From assembly GCA_028819295.1 (NCBI GenBank), contig JAPPMA010000106.1:1-64000 (forward strand): a stretch of DNA of 64,000 nt. Reading direction: 5' to 3'. The translations under genes were made by a program, and so were the position numbers. The DNA comes from a bacterium. Its GTDB lineage: Bacteria; Actinomycetota; Acidimicrobiia; Acidimicrobiales; Bin134. Below are positions 63,404 to 64,000 of this stretch, in pieces; positions within the stretch are counted from its first letter, which is position 1; each line of letters starts with the position of its first letter. The notes beneath the pieces were generated by a model that had not been told where the DNA came from, did not search any database, and saw only the letters and a program-made list of their open reading frames with translations.

Positions 63404-64000
63404 TTGTAGCTCCTCTGGGTCAGCTCCACGTTGTCGAACTCCAGTTCCTCCCGGTGGCGGGTTTGGGGGGTGCCCTCGCCGTTCCACTCCCAGGCGGCCA
63501 CGTGGGTGAAGTTGTCGTCGTCGCGCATGGCCTCGCCGTCGGCGGTCTGGTGCTCCTCCCGGAAGTGGCCGCCGCAGGACTCCTCCCGGGTCAGGGCGTC
63601 TCGGGCCATGAGCTCGGCCAGCTCGAACAGGTCGGCCACCCGGCCGGCCTTCTCCAGCGATTGGTTGAGCGTGTCGGCCGAGCCCAGCACCCGCACGTTG
63701 CGGTGGTACTCCTCGCGCAGGGCGGGGATCTCCGACAGGGCCTTCTCCAAGCCGGTCTTGTTGCGGGCCATGCCGATGTAGTCCCACACCAGTTTGCCCA
63801 GCTCCCGGTGGTAGTGGTCCACCGAGCGGGTGCCGCCGATCGACAGCCAGCGGCTCATCTCGTCGGCCACCGCCTGCTCGGCGGCGGCGAAAACCGGCTC
63901 GGTGGTGCCCAGCGCCGGGTCGCCCAAGAAGTCCGACAGGTAGTTGCCGATGGTGTAGGGCAGGATGAAATAGCCGTCGGCCAGCCCTTGCATGAGGGCC
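63400..64000 (-). CDS. sdhA: Succinate dehydrogenase flavoprotein subunit, C-terminal part
   Basis: About 200 C-terminal residues; the gene continues beyond the window. [40 protein letters not shown] and [20 protein letters not shown], where the last holds the substrate-binding HFRxExP-like motif, fit the actinobacterial SdhA. Coupled to sdhB. Confidence 0.93.
   Translation of the reverse strand, partial: ALMQGLADGYFILPYTIGNYLSDFLGDPALGTTEPVFAAAEQAVADEMSRWLSIGGTRSVDHYHRELGKLVWDYIGMARNKTGLEKALSEIPALREEYHRNVRVLGSADTLNQSLEKAGRVADLFELAELMARDALTREESCGGHFREEHQTADGEAMRDDDNFTHVAAWEWNGEGTPQTRHREELEFDNVELTQRSYK

Overview
The window is a high-GC stretch (mostly GC-rich third codon positions, frequent GTG/TTG starts, many four-base ATGA/GTGA/TTGA gene overlaps) that looks like a chromosome segment of an actinobacterium. 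The gene mix (several acyl-CoA dehydrogenases, two cytochromes P450, an APH-type kinase, amidohydrolases, an arylsulfatase, S1 with an acidic N-terminal extension, a PhyH remnant) suggests an Acidimicrobiia-like, possibly host-associated or marine lineage. That placement is inference from gene content only.

Layout. 0-7.4 kb: catabolic genes (acyl-CoA dehydrogenase, P450, APH-family kinase, amidohydrolase, arylsulfatase). 7.5-9.3 kb: an AT-richer three-gene cassette led by a TIGR04255-like protein and preceded by a perfect 12-bp inverted repeat. 9.3-12.7 kb: an amidohydrolase broken by an in-frame TGA, a VOC protein, and an AlbA_2/HATPase-type regulator broken by an in-frame TAG. 13-25 kb: membrane protein, 3-hydroxyisobutyrate dehydrogenase-like enzyme, orphan DNA methyltransferase, HpaI-type aldolase, ABC substrate-binding lipoprotein, tRNA-Ala, two acyl-CoA dehydrogenases, and an ABC exporter-xseA-xseB series. 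25-36 kb: tadA, tRNA-Ser, a probable zinc-responsive divergon (WD40 and COG0523 GTPase versus iron alcohol dehydrogenase), P450 plus ferredoxin, CopC-like protein, tRNA-Arg, rpsA and many gene remnants. 36-42 kb: secreted Calx-beta-like protein, PcrA/UvrD helicase, two tandem paralogous LuxR-type regulators, and a small region with duplicated paired palindromes. 42-50 kb: central metabolism (sucCD, purNH, metF, icd, mdh). 50-59 kb: a cobalamin uptake, salvage and nucleotide-loop operon behind a cobalamin riboswitch. 59-64 kb: SCP2 protein, two toxin-antitoxin-type pairs, DUF368, OsmC, and succinate dehydrogenase sdhB plus the C-terminal part of sdhA running off the window.

How it fits together. 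The TCA-cycle genes, purine/folate genes and the B12 operon are intact and tightly packed. The B12 operon (BtuF-BtuC-BtuD, CobO, CbiZ, CobU, CobS, CbiB, CobT, with a CobC/CobD-like decarboxylase just upstream) can import corrinoids, strip and rebuild the lower loop; no corrin-ring genes are present here. In contrast, spaces between intact genes hold an unusual number of broken genes: two point nonsense mutations, two apparent in-frame internal deletions (PhyH, CopC-like) and several fragments (metallophosphoesterase, glutamine synthetase, PIN, LLM oxidoreductase). Together with a dispersed ~110-bp repeat found in three places, two of them exactly 5 bp after a stop codon, this suggests a genome undergoing erosion of accessory genes.
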